DNA from: an uncultured Porphyromonadaceae bacterium
GTDB taxonomy: Bacteria; Bacteroidota; Bacteroidia; Bacteroidales; Muribaculaceae
DNA length: 40,578 bases
Direction of reading: 5' to 3'
Assembly: GCA_902470475.1 (NCBI GenBank)
Contig: CABRGT010000008.1
Span: 1 to 40,578 of the forward strand
Shown: one piece after another, positions 27,029 through 33,987 of the stretch
How the letters are laid out: each line of letters starts with the position of its first letter
How positions within the stretch are numbered: the stretch's first letter is position 1
Translations under genes and position numbers: made by a program
The notes under the pieces: generated by a model
What the model saw: only the letters and a program-made list of their open reading frames with translations
Told to the model about the DNA's origin: nothing
Databases searched by the model: none

Positions 27029-28927
27029 TTAGTTCCAGACAGTCACCTTGCCGTTGACAATATAGATACCCCCGGCAACCGGACGAACAATACGGCGCCC
27101 CTCGAGATCATAGACCGCCGAATTCTCTGCATTGTCAGATACTGCACCGGCCTCGATGTCATCGATACCGCTGCTTGCACTGCCGCCGAAACGGAGTCCG
27201 AACGACGCGGCTTTCATACCGCCCGGCAGAACACTCATGTCAAGGTATGCCTTGTTGGCCTTCAGCTCCGCAGGCATGCCATCCTCACCGCCGGCGAGCT
27301 TATAGAATCCTAATTCACCTTTGGAATTCACGCCGAACACACGCATCGACGATTCGTCAAACGTCCGCCGGCCGTTACCCTCTCTATCGGTATAAAGCTG
27401 GTATGTGCCTCTGAGCATGTTACCTTCGAGTGCCGGCACACTGTTCACGGCCGGGTCGAGCGGCAGCAGACGGTTTTCCCTTGACTGAAGGCTGTTGCAT
27501 CGAAGCAGCACGGCCTCTCCGCCCGGAACTCGTCCGTCGGCTATTTCGGTCAGACAGGCATACGCTTCGCCGTCGCCCGTCATCACTTCTTTCACATAAT
27601 AAGCTCTGACGCCGTCGCGGCATTCATACGGAAAAGCGGTAAACATCGTGGTCCAGTAGCTTCCGTCAAACAGCATCGATCCGTCGGGCGCCGCTCCGAA
27701 CCAGAAACTATCCATATGTTCTTCATCGACCGGCTGGAAAGCCATGGCCGAATATACATCCGTATCTCCGAACGACGATATATTTATGATCGCATTGCCG
27801 CCCTCACGGACAACCGTCTTGAAGCCTGCGCCGCTCAGCGAAGAGGACCTTACGCCATAGTAACCGCAGAAGTTATCGGACATGGGGACAATATCAAGAG
27901 TCTGGCCGGTGACCGTACGCGTATCGATACCCTGCGATGCGAGCGATACCTTGGTGCACTGCGAGTCGTCCGAAACACCTTCGGCGATGTAGAAAATAGT
28001 ACCGGGCGAAGCTTCCGGACAGAGTGGATCCACAGCATCGGAGCCGCTCCACTCGTTATTTCCCGCGCCGGTCCAGAATTCGCTGTAATCGTGATCGAGC
28101 GGAAGGGCCCAGCGCAGCAGTGTCTGCGGCACATCGGTCGCGCCTGAGATCGTCTGTCTGAAACCGCCTTCGAGTGTCAGTACCCTGTTCCATACGTTGC
28201 GGATCCGATAGAATTTACCTTGTTGCGGCACTTCGCCAAGAGTGCGGTAGACGGCCTTGAGCGTCATTTCCTTCTCGACCTCGAACGTGAACACCTCATC
28301 GGACGACAGCACATTGCCGTCTCCGTCCTCCCAATGGGAGAATTCAGTCATCATGTTCAGGTTCCCGGCCGTTCCCGGCGTCGCGATACGCCTCATGGTG
28401 CTGGTGGCAGTCACCCGGTCTCCGATTTGCGGAGCCTCCGGATCGAGAGTCACTACTCCCGCCGGAATATTGGTCTCGACCGTGACGGCGTTTTCAGCCA
28501 CAAAATAAGCCGTCACCGAGCATGATATGCCGTCGCCGCTGCCGGTATCCTTAGTGTAATGCTCCCATGTGAACTCGTAGTTTGGCTCAGTTGTGTTGAT
28601 AGGCACGCTCGATGATCCGCCCTCCCATCTTACGAACTTGTATCCGGGCTTCGCTTTCGCATACAGATAGTAACGCTGTACTCCTTTTGTACCGGCGCCT
28701 GGCGAAGCATACGACGCTCTGACTTCCGCGCCGTATTCCTCGTCAGCCGGATCAGCCGGCTTGGTATGCGTGTAAGTTATAACCAGATACTTTGTTGTCG
28801 CATGTGTGATGCAGACCTCGCCCGCATCGGGATTGTCCGATCTAACGACAACTGTTGAACGAAAATTGGCACCTGTGGCACAAAATGCCGCGCCGGCTAT
28901 GAGGGCAACTGCTGCCGCCAAGCGCAA
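27029..28927 (-). CDS. Secreted protein with two InlB-type repeat modules; start region broken by a C9 tract
   Basis: The readable frame gives about 632 residues beginning at TTG 28927 (RLAAAVALIAGAAFCATGANF), which lacks a proper start. An ATG at 28967 with a good leader (MVIPLKSGIY) is in another frame, and removing one C from the C9 tract joins it to this frame as a complete signal peptide. Two InlB-repeat-like modules follow (GYKFVRWEGGSS; NMMTEFSHWEDGDGNVLS), then GKFYRIRNVWNRVLTL and a domain shared with the 524-residue protein (FQPVDEEHMDSFWFGA, FPYECRDGVRAYY). It ends ANKAYLDMSVLPGG and a tail YDLEGRRI...GGIYIVNGK. Function unknown. It is first in the three-gene unit, with a promoter at 29066-29073. 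Confidence 0.75.
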   Translation of the reverse strand: MRLAAAVALIAGAAFCATGANFRSTVVVRSDNPDAGEVCITHATTKYLVITYTHTKPADPADEEYGAEVRASYASPGAGTKGVQRYYLYAKAKPGYKFVRWEGGSSSVPINTTEPNYEFTWEHYTKDTGSGDGISCSVTAYFVAENAVTVETNIPAGVVTLDPEAPQIGDRVTATSTMRRIATPGTAGNLNMMTEFSHWEDGDGNVLSSDEVFTFEVEKEMTLKAVYRTLGEVPQQGKFYRIRNVWNRVLTLEGGFRQTISGATDVPQTLLRWALPLDHDYSEFWTGAGNNEWSGSDAVDPLCPEASPGTIFYIAEGVSDDSQCTKVSLASQGIDTRTVTGQTLDIVPMSDNFCGYYGVRSSSLSGAGFKTVVREGGNAIINISSFGDTDVYSAMAFQPVDEEHMDSFWFGAAPDGSMLFDGSYWTTMFTAFPYECRDGVRAYYVKEVMTGDGEAYACLTEIADGRVPGGEAVLLRCNSLQSRENRLLPLDPAVNSVPALEGNMLRGTYQLYTDREGNGRRTFDESSMRVFGVNSKGELGFYKLAGGEDGMPAELKANKAYLDMSVLPGGMKAASFGLRFGGSASSGIDDIEAGAVSDNAENSAVYDLEGRRIVRPVAGGIYIVNGKVTVWN

Positions 28928-28929
28928 AT

Positions 28930-28938
28930 GGGGGGGGG
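28930..28938 (-). repeat. Nine-base homopolymer C tract at the signal peptide (G9 on plus strand)
   Basis: With nine C the frame from ATG 28967 ends after 41 residues. With eight C it would run into the long secreted-protein frame. The tract is thus either a slipped-strand switch, a frameshift mutation or a sequencing error. Confidence 0.75.
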
Positions 28939-29065
28939 TAAATGCCTGATTTTAAGGGTATTACCATAGCAATTGAAATTATTTGGTTATAGTTTCTGAA
29001 TTTGCTGAAATATCCAGGAGCAGGATCTCCTAACGTTTTCTGAATCGGTATTTTAGATTTGCGTG

Positions 29066-29073
29066 CAAAGTTA
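29066..29073 (-). promoter_or_regulatory. -7 element of the three-gene secreted-protein unit
   Basis: The minus strand reads TAACTTTG, matching TAnnTTTG. It lies 99 bases before ATG 28967. The surrounding 29079-29150 is very AT-rich. No clear -33 TTTG. Confidence 0.55.
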
Positions 29074-29171
29074 AGCAAAAAAATTAAAAATACACTTAAC
29101 TATTTGTAAATTTTTAAATTCGGTATTAAAATATCTTTCCGGACTAAAGCAGGGTCATGCCCCGGGCGCCG

Positions 29172-29657
29172 TCACAGGCCCTTGCACTTGCCCACGGGAG
29201 GTTCCGTGAGTGTGATCCGCACTACCGTGGTGGCGTCCAGACTCCGGGCCACCGCCTCGTCGAAATGATCCATGTACCGGGGCAGAAACCGCTCGCAAAG
29301 CAGTCTTAACGCATGAATCTTTTCATCATCGTCGCTGACCCTCTCGGCCGTACCGACTGCAATTGCCGAATGATAATGCTCGGTAAAGTTGTTCTTCTCT
29401 TCCTCGTACTTCGGCGTGCACTTGCTCACTGCCGACAGACTGACCGCCGGATTGGCATCAAGGCAGTCGATCTTCTCGCCTTCACAGGCGCAATGAAAGT
29501 AAAAGACACGGTCGCCGTCGCGGACCAACGACAGCGGCAGCCCGTACGGCGTTCCGTCGGGTCTCGTCATGCTGACAGTGACATACGGCGCCCTGTCAAA
29601 CACTTCCAGCGCCCACTCCGCATCCCTACGCCTGCCGGCTTTTCTCATCGCTCTCAT
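29172..29657 (-). CDS. Pyridoxamine 5'-phosphate oxidase-like flavoprotein (Nim-like)
   Basis: The protein has 161 residues. The pattern APYVTVSMTRPDGTPYGLPL, FHCACEGEKIDCLDANPAVS and FTEHYHSAIAVGTAERV matches the split-barrel FMN-binding family that includes nitroimidazole-resistance (Nim) proteins and many uncharacterised flavoproteins. Its role is probably FMN-dependent reduction of a small molecule; resistance cannot be inferred from this. It lies 86 bases behind the PH-domain gene. ATG 29657 is used, but ATG 29648 is possible. Confidence 0.85.
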   Translation of the reverse strand: MRAMRKAGRRRDAEWALEVFDRAPYVTVSMTRPDGTPYGLPLSLVRDGDRVFYFHCACEGEKIDCLDANPAVSLSAVSKCTPKYEEEKNNFTEHYHSAIAVGTAERVSDDDEKIHALRLLCERFLPRYMDHFDEAVARSLDATTVVRITLTEPPVGKCKGL

Positions 29658-29743
29658 CTCTTATACATTAATATATGGTGATTAGGACAATATACTGAAC
29701 AGACATATGTGAAATCCTGTCGGGCGCCCTTTCAGGCTGCACT

Positions 29744-30226
29744 TCAGCCGATCCGGGCCTTTATCGCAGCCACCATCTCCGGTGCGTCCTTGCAGCCGAG
29801 CATATATTTGCGACCGTCTTTCAGCGTCACAAGAAAACAGTCGGACGCGTTGCCGTAATAGGCGAAATATTTGCCCAGATCGCGTTCGCGGAACCAGCCG
29901 TACCATCCGAACCAGCCTCCGCTCCCGCAGATGCGCCTGGCACCCATGGTCGGCGGACACAGCCTCACATCCGAAATCTCCGACAGCGGAATACTCTTGA
30001 TCCTGAGTGAGCGGTTGACGTTCAGATTCCTGTCGTCGACCGACACCGACAGCGGCATATACAGCAGCGTCGACAGGAACAAGGCGACGATCAGCACCGC
30101 AAGCGTCCACACGGCCCACCGGTTGTCGGGCTGTTTCAGCGCGTAGACGAATATGCCGCACATCAGCGCTGTGGAAAGCGACGAAATAATCCAGCAGTAA
30201 CTGCTCAGTTCAACTCGTTTTTTCAT
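29744..30226 (-). CDS. Two-helix membrane protein with bacterial PH-like domain
   Basis: The protein has 160 residues. Two transmembrane segments lie at about 12-30 and 38-58, then a cytoplasmic domain of about 95 residues: LSVSVDDRNLNVNRSLRIKS, IPLSEISDVRL, GRKYMLGCKDAPEMVAAIK. This is the pattern of small bacterial PH-domain membrane proteins. The middle has an unusual GSGGWFGWYGWFRERD stretch. Function is unknown. It begins 13 bases behind the helical-repeat gene at 30240, so the two are co-transcribed. Confidence 0.7.
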   Translation of the reverse strand: MKKRVELSSYCWIISSLSTALMCGIFVYALKQPDNRWAVWTLAVLIVALFLSTLLYMPLSVSVDDRNLNVNRSLRIKSIPLSEISDVRLCPPTMGARRICGSGGWFGWYGWFRERDLGKYFAYYGNASDCFLVTLKDGRKYMLGCKDAPEMVAAIKARIG

Positions 30227-30239
30227 TTTATCATATAAA

Positions 30240-30752
30240 TTATATTGATAATGCAGAGATTCTCTTTCGGGTCTGGCGCAATGCGCTTTTCAGCCCGGGC
30301 GAAAGCGGCTGCATCGACATCATGTCGAGATGCTCTGACAGCTCGCCAAGCAGTTCGGGATAATGCCGACACATTCTGAACGCAGCATATATCGAAAAAC
30401 ATCTGATCGCGTACGGCTCATGCTCGGAATTGATCTTCGAAAGGCAGAAATCCACGAAGTCGGTCCGCAGATTTTCCGGATCGTATTCCTGCTCTCTGAG
30501 CAGATGAAATAGCAGGCGACGCTTCGCCGTGTCGGTCTCGGCGAGGACCATGTCAATCATAGCGTCCTGCAGCGAGGCCAGCCATGCGCCTTCCGACTCC
30601 GGCAGATGGGTCATGACCCACAAGGCGTTGACGGAGGTCCGGCGGTCGGATGAATGAGCAAGCTCCCACAGACGGGTCCGGTTGGACTCGTCTGCGGCAG
30701 CCCACAGAGCCGTCCGGCGCACTTCCTGCATATTTATCCTCTCCGAGAGCAA
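30240..30752 (-). CDS. HEAT-like helical protein of unknown function
   Basis: The protein has 170 residues and is entirely helical in pattern. Stretches such as RRTSVNALWVMTHLPES, TAKRRLLFHLLREQEYD and EPYAIRCFSIYAAFRMCRHY suggest short HEAT/ARM-like repeats. No signal peptide, so it is cytoplasmic. It starts nine bases behind the flavin reductase gene and is followed 13 bases later by the PH-domain gene, forming an operon. I do not recognise a specific function. Confidence 0.65.
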   Translation of the reverse strand: MLSERINMQEVRRTALWAAADESNRTRLWELAHSSDRRTSVNALWVMTHLPESEGAWLASLQDAMIDMVLAETDTAKRRLLFHLLREQEYDPENLRTDFVDFCLSKINSEHEPYAIRCFSIYAAFRMCRHYPELLGELSEHLDMMSMQPLSPGLKSALRQTRKRISALSI

Positions 30753-30761
30753 CGCGCGCTA

Positions 30762-31328
30762 TTATTTCTTAAGTGATAGCCCGTCATGAAAGGCAGCGCC
30801 TACACGCTTGTCCAGAGCTATGTAACCGTTGTGCACGGGATCGAAGGTGATAAGCCGCATCTTCTCCACGTCCGGACGGCCGTCCTCGGCCAGGAAGCGC
30901 TCGTCGCACACTATATTGACTATTTCGGCCACCATGTAGAAGCCCGTGTCAGATTCATGGATCTTCTCTTTCATGCGGCATTCGAGCGTCATCGGAAAGC
31001 AGTCGAATACAGGAGCGTCGACATTCGCGGCCCTGACGGACTTCCAGCCTGTCGCATCCATCTTGTCGGGCTGCTTGCGGGCGCTCACCACCCCTACGTA
31101 GTCGGCGGCTGTCATCGTATCCTCTGTGGCGAATGCCACGGTAAAGTCTCCGCAGCGGACAAGGTTGTCGGTCGTGGCATGCGAGCCGAGCGATATCGCC
31201 AGTTCGTGATAGTCCCACTGTCCGCCCCAGGCGGCATTCATGGCATTCGGTGTGCCGTCGGCATTATACGTGCCGATTATCAGTACGGGCTGCGGCAGAA
31301 CCCATGCCTGCGGTTTAAAACTTTTCAT
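30762..31328 (-). CDS. Flavin reductase-like FMN-binding protein
   Basis: The protein has 188 residues. QPVLIIGTYNADGTPNAMNAAW, ISLGSHATTDNLVRCGDFTV and DYVGVVSARKQPDKMDATGW are typical of the flavin reductase-like split-barrel family (DIM6/NTAB). Such proteins bind FMN and reduce flavins or small substrates in the cytoplasm. The gene has one of the best promoters of the window (31357-31388) and leads the operon flavin reductase, helical-repeat protein, PH-domain protein and perhaps the Nim-like gene. Confidence 0.88.
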   Translation of the reverse strand: MKSFKPQAWVLPQPVLIIGTYNADGTPNAMNAAWGGQWDYHELAISLGSHATTDNLVRCGDFTVAFATEDTMTAADYVGVVSARKQPDKMDATGWKSVRAANVDAPVFDCFPMTLECRMKEKIHESDTGFYMVAEIVNIVCDERFLAEDGRPDVEKMRLITFDPVHNGYIALDKRVGAAFHDGLSLKK

Positions 31329-31356
31329 AGCAGTGATTCAAAATATTTTTCATCCG

Positions 31357-31388
31357 CAAAGATAGCCGAAATCATTGAATCAGCCAAA
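31357..31388 (-). promoter_or_regulatory. Promoter of the flavin reductase operon
   Basis: On the minus strand TTTG (31388-31385) lies 20 bases before TATCTTTG (31364-31357). Both elements match the Bacteroidetes consensus exactly. The ATG at 31328 is 28 bases further on. Confidence 0.8.
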
Positions 31389-31394
31389 AATGAA

Positions 31395-32237
31395 TCAAAG
31401 TTCTACAGTCTGCGGAATCAGATTGGGATCATGAGTCGCCCACGATGCCGCGCAGCCCTGTCCCAGGCTCATCTCACGTATCCACTGCAGCGACCGGCGC
31501 AGCTCCGACTTGTCGGAATACGGTCCCGGCAGTATCATTTCCTGCCATGAACGCGACGAATATCCTCCGTCGGCAAACATCAGCACGTAACGGTCGCCAC
31601 GGCTTACGAGCATGGCACACAGCCCCGCGGTATGGCCGGCTATGTCGACCAACTGCACCGACCCGTCATCGAAAAGGTCGTATGACCTCCCGAAGGGGCC
31701 GATGCCTGTGTCGGCATAGTCGAATGCCTGCAGCGGCAGCCCCTCCCACAGGCGGGGATAGTAGCGCACCCTGTTTTTCAGCTTTGCCGCTGCCGTCAGT
31801 TCAGGCCGCGACACCAGCAGGTTTTTAGCCGACGCTACATCTCGCAGGCCCGACACATGGTCTACGTCAAGATGCGACAACACCACATAATCGAGGTCGG
31901 CCGGAGTGTACCCGAACCGCAGCAGCTGTTCGGCTGCGGATTCTCCCGCAGGAAGCCGGCCGAGACTCACCCGCGCCAGCACCGGCCCCATCTGAGCCGA
32001 CTGGGCCTTGAGATCAGTCCCACCTTCGGGAGCGATAGCCCTGCTCCAGCCCGTATCGAAAAGGACAAGCCCCTTGGGATGCTCTATCAGATATGCCGAT
32101 ACGGGTATCCACGAAAAACTCTTGCGCGGAGCGAAAATTCCCTAGGCCCGCACCATGCTGGCATTGCCGTAGGGCACTCCCTGACTCACATATACGCTGC
32201 CGGTATGCAGCAGATTAATCTTGATATGCTCTTTCAT
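31395..32237 (-). pseudogene. MBL-fold metallo-hydrolase (lactonase-like), cut by an in-frame TAG
   Basis: Read through, the gene has 280 codons from ATG 32237 to TGA 31395-31397. Codon 32 is TAG (32144-32142). The frame is unchanged before (MKEHIKINLLHTGSVYVSQG) and after it (GIFAPRKSFSWIPVSAYLIE), and both sides look like one protein. The metal motif LSHLDVDHVSG, the GHTAG motif and FADGGYS identify the metallo-beta-lactamase fold, similar to N-acyl-homoserine lactonase-type hydrolases; the substrate is unknown. An independent start at ATG 31991 would lack the first strands of the fold. The TAG may be a nonsense mutation or be read through; two neighbouring genes show the same. It follows the NmrA-like gene by 43 bases. 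Confidence 0.75.
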
Positions 32238-32280
32238 ATATACTTGAATTTATTCGGTTGATGATTTCACTACGGTCACG

Positions 32281-32922
32281 TCATCCGCTTATAGTCGGAG
32301 TCTTGTGCAGAAATTCGTCACTGCCCGCCTGCGCCGCCACAAACCGGCCCATATCCGCTGCCGCGACGGTGAATTTCAGTCCTCGCCCGTCGAGCGACGC
32401 CACTACAGTGCCTTTGGCCGGCAAATCCTTTACCGTCGTCAGACGCACTATGGTCCAGTCGAGGCCGCTGTCGCGGATCTCCGGCTCCATCCGGTTCTTG
32501 TCATCGATAATGGGGACAAACCATTTCTGGAATACCGGCAGAATGAACTTGCGGTAGATCCAGGGCAGATACGCCCGGCTGTCGCCTGCACCTATCGCAC
32601 TGACAGCTATAAGCCGCCGCACGCCAGTCTCCTTCATGGCCTGCATGATCAGGCGGTTGGTGTCGGACACGAATGTAGTCGGGCGGCCGTCGCCCCGCCC
32701 GCCGATGCCGAGCGACTGTATCACGGCATCCTGGCCGCGTATTATCCGGCAGAGTGTCGGCAGATCGTCCACACGGCCCTCGATCACGTGCAGCCGGTCG
32801 TCTCTCTCCTTCACTTTTGAGGCCTCCCGCGTCAGCACGGTCACTTCATTGCCAGCCGCCAGAGCCGCCTCTGTTATTGCCCGGCCTACGATACCGGTAG
32901 CTCCAAAAATTACAATTTTCAT
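32281..32922 (-). CDS. NmrA-like NAD(P)-binding epimerase/dehydrogenase-type protein
   Basis: The protein has 213 residues. The Rossmann motif GATGIVGRAI lies at residues 7-16, after MKIVIF, followed by AAGNEVTVLTREASKV and VEGR-like strands, as in NmrA/atypical short-chain dehydrogenases (SDR_a5 type). DWTIVRLTTVKDLPAKG and TVAAADMGRFVAAQ fit this family. It probably binds NAD(P)H; the reaction is unknown. Its ATG overlaps the TGA of the AraC gene upstream (ATGA), so both are translated from one mRNA. Confidence 0.85.
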   Translation of the reverse strand: MKIVIFGATGIVGRAITEAALAAGNEVTVLTREASKVKERDDRLHVIEGRVDDLPTLCRIIRGQDAVIQSLGIGGRGDGRPTTFVSDTNRLIMQAMKETGVRRLIAVSAIGAGDSRAYLPWIYRKFILPVFQKWFVPIIDDKNRMEPEIRDSGLDWTIVRLTTVKDLPAKGTVVASLDGRGLKFTVAAADMGRFVAAQAGSDEFLHKTPTISG

Positions 32923-33851
32923 ATCTTATGGTTTAATCTGTTGCGGTAATCGGTCGGGCTCTCTCCCTGGCGGTGTCTGAAATAGCGGCTGAACGACGAC
33001 TGGTCGCGGAAACCCGTCATACGGCACACCTCCTTGATGCTCAGTTCGGGATTTTCGAGATATTTCCTGGCGAAGATCATCGTCACGTCGCTGATCCACT
33101 CCGAGGCCATGCGCCCGCTCTGCTCACGGATGATCCTCGCAAAGTGAAATACCGACAGATGCTGGCGCGCCGCATAGTAACTTACCGTCCGGTGTACATT
33201 GTACTCGGCATACAGCGCTAAAAGGAAACTGTTGAACACCGCCTCTCCGCGGCTTTCAGGCTCCTCCTCGCACCTGGCGCCCGCAAAATAGGCGTGGCAC
33301 ACCTTAAGGCAGATCGTCTGCCGCAGATGCTCCCGGTATGAGGCCCCTATCTTAGCCGCAAAGTCTCCGCCGCTATCTTCGGCGACAGGCGCCCTCCCGG
33401 CAAGGCGGCAAAGCGCCTAAATCTCCCGGGCATCCGTCTCGGAAATCCTCACCACGGGGTTCTTCCGCATCATGATCCTCTTACGGACCGGAATCCGGCT
33501 CACCACTCCGTAAAACACCTCCACGCTGTCCTCGTCGGCTACGCCTTCCAGATCGGGACTGCGCCACGCGACGTGGACACCGATATTCGGCGCGAACACA
33601 CACAGATCGCCGGGGGCGAGACTGTAGCTTTGCTCCCCCGACATGAGCCGCGCGTGCCCGCGGAGGCACAGAAAAAAACCGTAGCCGGCCGCCGACTTAC
33701 GGAAATCGACGAAGTCGCTCTGCGAAGCAGAGTCATCGACGAAGTCGCTCTGCATAGCAGAGTCATCGACGAAGTCGCTCTGCATAGCAGAGAACTCATC
33801 CCCGTCCGGAAAGCCGCATGCCCTAAAATTCTGAGTTGGTGTTTGCTGCAT
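32919..33851 (-). pseudogene. AraC-family regulator, cut by an in-frame TAG
   Basis: Read through, the gene has 310 codons from ATG 33851 to TGA 32919-32921. Codon 145 is TAG (33419-33417). The N-terminal half has a cupin-like sensor (FFLCLRGHARLMSGEQSYSL, APGDLCVFAPNIGVHV). Behind the TAG the same frame continues ALCRLAGRAPVAED to the AraC HTH (SIKEVCRMTGFRDQSSFSRY, FRHRQGESPTDYRNRL). ATG 33851 is chosen because the -7 element lies at 33870-33877; ATG 33887 would be upstream of it. Residues 20-49 carry the triplicated ten-residue repeat. The gene leads an operon with the NmrA-like and MBL genes, which it probably regulates. Either truncated by mutation or read through. Confidence 0.75.
33705..33794. 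repeat. Three tandem 30-bp repeats inside the AraC gene
   Basis: Copies lie at 33705-33734, 33735-33764 and 33765-33794, nearly identical. Thirty bases keep the frame, giving ten residues (SAMQSDFVDD) in each copy. Every unit contains two small palindromes, GACGAAGTC and CTCTGC-ATA-GCAGAG, so each copy can form a hairpin. Confidence 0.9.
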
Positions 33852-33869
33852 ATCTTTCAGTTGGCTCCA

Positions 33870-33877
33870 CAAATGTA
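33870..33877 (-). promoter_or_regulatory. -7 element of the AraC-NmrA-MBL operon
   Basis: The minus strand reads TACATTTG, matching TAnnTTTG, 19 bases before ATG 33851. It decides the start choice for the AraC gene. Confidence 0.55.
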
Positions 33878-33987
33878 AACATTCCAACAGAAATATCGCA
33901 CATACGGTTCAGTCAAAAACAACCCGGTGTGCTATATTGCACACACAATGGCAAATTCCGCACACATTCGCCGGCGGCGCTTACGAC

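Noticed and set aside
28842..29078. A separate small gene beginning at ATG 29078
   Set aside because: The ATG overlaps the -7 element region at 29066-29073. The part from ATG 28967 is better explained as the frameshifted beginning of the secreted-protein gene.
28940..29170. An invertible promoter as the switch of the secreted-protein unit
   Set aside because: I found no pair of inverted repeats flanking the promoter and no invertase gene in the window.
33705..33794. A CRISPR-like array
   Set aside because: Three units directly abutting without spacers, in frame inside a gene; no cas genes nearby.
33852..33887. A longer start for the AraC regulator at 33887
   Set aside because: The -7 element at 33870-33877 lies inside this extension, so the mRNA would start behind it.
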